Below, piece after piece: positions 31,247 to 32,033 of a DNA stretch of 32,033 bases. The stretch is from Clostridiales bacterium (GTDB lineage: Bacteria > Bacillota > Clostridia > Christensenellales > JAISNN01): assembly GCA_031276195.1 (NCBI GenBank), contig JAISNN010000037.1:1-32033 (forward strand). The letters run 5' to 3'. Each line of letters opens with the position of its first letter. Within the stretch, counting starts at the first letter, position 1. Made by a program: the position numbers and the translations under genes. Below the pieces are notes generated by a model, which was given only the letters and a program-made list of their open reading frames with translations, made no database searches and was not told where the DNA came from.

Positions 31247-31916
31247 CCCCACCCCTTTATTCCGTCACGCGGGGGGGAATAGCGGATAGTTAATAAAATG
31301 CCGTTAAAATGCGTCGCTTTGTAAGTTCTGTCGTCATATTGACGTAAATGGTGAATATCAAGCCGACGTTTCGCCCCACCCCTTGGTCCCCTCCCACGGA
31401 GGGGAATTTCCACTCTCCGCGCTTTGAATGGAAAAATTCACTTTTTCCCAAATCGTCGCCCCACCCCTTTGTCCCCTCCCACGGAGGGGAATTTCCGCTC
31501 TCCGCGCTTTGAATGGAAAAATTCACTTTTTCCCAAATCGTCGCCCCACCCCTCTGATCCCCTCCCACGGAGGGGAATAGCGGATAATAAGTGAAATGCC
31601 GTTAGAATGCGTCGCTTATCTTGTCCTATCGTCATTGACGTAAAGGGCGGATTTCAAGCGCGGCGTTTCGCCCCACCCCTACGCCCCTCCCACGGAGGGG
31701 AATAGCGGATAATGAGAGAACGGGGGAAAATGCGTTGCTTATCTTATCCTATCGTCATTGGCGCAAAAGGTGAAATTTCAAGCCGACGTTACGCCCCACC
31801 CCTTGCCCCTCCCACGGAGGGGAATTGCGGATAATGAGTGAAATGCCGTTAAAATGCGTCGCTTTCGTTTCCTATCGTCATTGACGTAAATAGTCCGTAT
31901 CAAGCCAAGAAAGCCG
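31247..31916. repeat. Array of CCCCTCC-CAC-GGAGGGG hairpin repeats
   Basis: Six units beginning CGCCCCACCCC start near 31247, 31374, 31459, 31544, 31671 and 31794 (spacing 127, 85, 85, 127, 123) with a half unit at 31917. Five have a perfect hairpin CCCCTCC/GGAGGGG with loop CAC; the first has a decayed form. Two unit types alternate: a short one with CTTTGAATGGAAAAATTCAC and a long one with ATGCGTCGCTT and CGTCATTGACGTAAA. REP-like dispersed repeats of this kind are common between genes; no coding frame is credible. Confidence 0.85.
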
Positions 31917-31918
31917 CC

Positions 31919-32033
31919 CCACCCTTGGAATCGTCGAGTAAACTTGAACGGATTTTAGAATGCGTCTTTTTTGCCATAAACCGCCTTGTGTTTTTGGCAA
32001 TAGCGAATGCTATTGCCTGCAAAAACAATTCGG
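31919..32033 (+). repeat. Structured intergenic element, copy B (short form)
   Basis: It repeats the first 55 and last 57 bases of the element at 30838-31092 with few changes but lacks the middle 140 bases with two hairpins. The GGCAATAGC/GCTATTGCC hairpin is kept (31996-32017). It runs to the window edge. Confidence 0.75.

Noticed and set aside
31150-31635. Reverse-strand frames with PPWEG and GVGRR-like peptides
   Set aside because: They are translations of REP-like hairpin repeats, a known source of spurious proteins.
31247-31916. CRISPR array
   Set aside because: Units of 85-127 bp are almost wholly repeated, with no unique spacers of constant length and no cas genes nearby.
1-32033. 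tRNA or rRNA genes
   Set aside because: I looked for tRNA-like arms and conserved rRNA blocks at gene gaps and saw none; a covariance search could still find one.

Overview
The window looks like a chromosome segment of a low-to-mid GC Gram-positive anaerobe of the class Clostridia. The grounds are strong AGGAGG-type ribosome sites, TTGACA-N17-TATAAT-type promoters, an Lsa-like ABC-F protein, an oxygen-sensitive ThiH route to thiamine, and phage genes of a kind common in gut clostridia. A finer placement (for example Christensenellales) is only a guess. All genes I accept lie on the + strand.

Layout. (1) 1-4420: the 3' end of an Rhs-repeat gene, a small two-helix membrane protein that may be its immunity partner, two paralogous glycine-rich surface or fibre-like proteins, and one unknown gene closed by a terminator. 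(2) 4600-6070: a degraded phage-like stretch with an XRE regulator, a 112-bp MITE inserted between a ribosome site and its start codon, and frameshifted remnants. (3) 6092-18390: a defence island. An XRE regulator with its own promoter precedes six head-to-tail genes: a PLD-like/SNF2 helicase, a DUF4391 protein, a shortened RhuM protein, a type III DNA methyltransferase (Mod), a Bro-N-Fic fusion and a type III restriction subunit (Res). A broken ATPase remnant and a Schlafen-like AlbA_2 gene follow. (4) 18406-20813: more phage debris, with an ImmA/IrrE peptidase, a HARP/SNF2 helicase and a BspA-type leucine-rich protein, all truncated or frameshifted. The helicase remnant is homologous to the one at 5554-5899, so the island sits between two remnants of the same phage gene family. 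(5) 21274-30689: chromosomal genes for an M14 carboxypeptidase, TadA, a small multidrug-export-family membrane protein, an Lsa-like ABC-F ATPase and thiE-thiS-thiG-thiH. (6) 30690-32033: non-coding DNA made of hairpin-bearing repeats.

How the genes may work together. Mod and Res should form a type III restriction-modification enzyme. The helicase, DUF4391, RhuM and Bro-N-Fic genes are translationally coupled to them (overlaps of 1-4 nt or gaps of 0-1 nt), which suggests one composite anti-phage system in which Fic could act as a toxin or effector. The thi genes make the thiazole part of thiamine and join it to the pyrimidine.

The most unusual trait is tandem repetition. Four chromosomal genes carry in-frame repeat expansions inside otherwise conserved proteins: M14 peptidase (45/96 bp), membrane protein (75 bp), ABC-F (63 bp) and ThiE (81 bp). 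Many intergenic spaces are minisatellites, and the ends of tadA and the ABC-F gene are themselves duplicated next to the genes.
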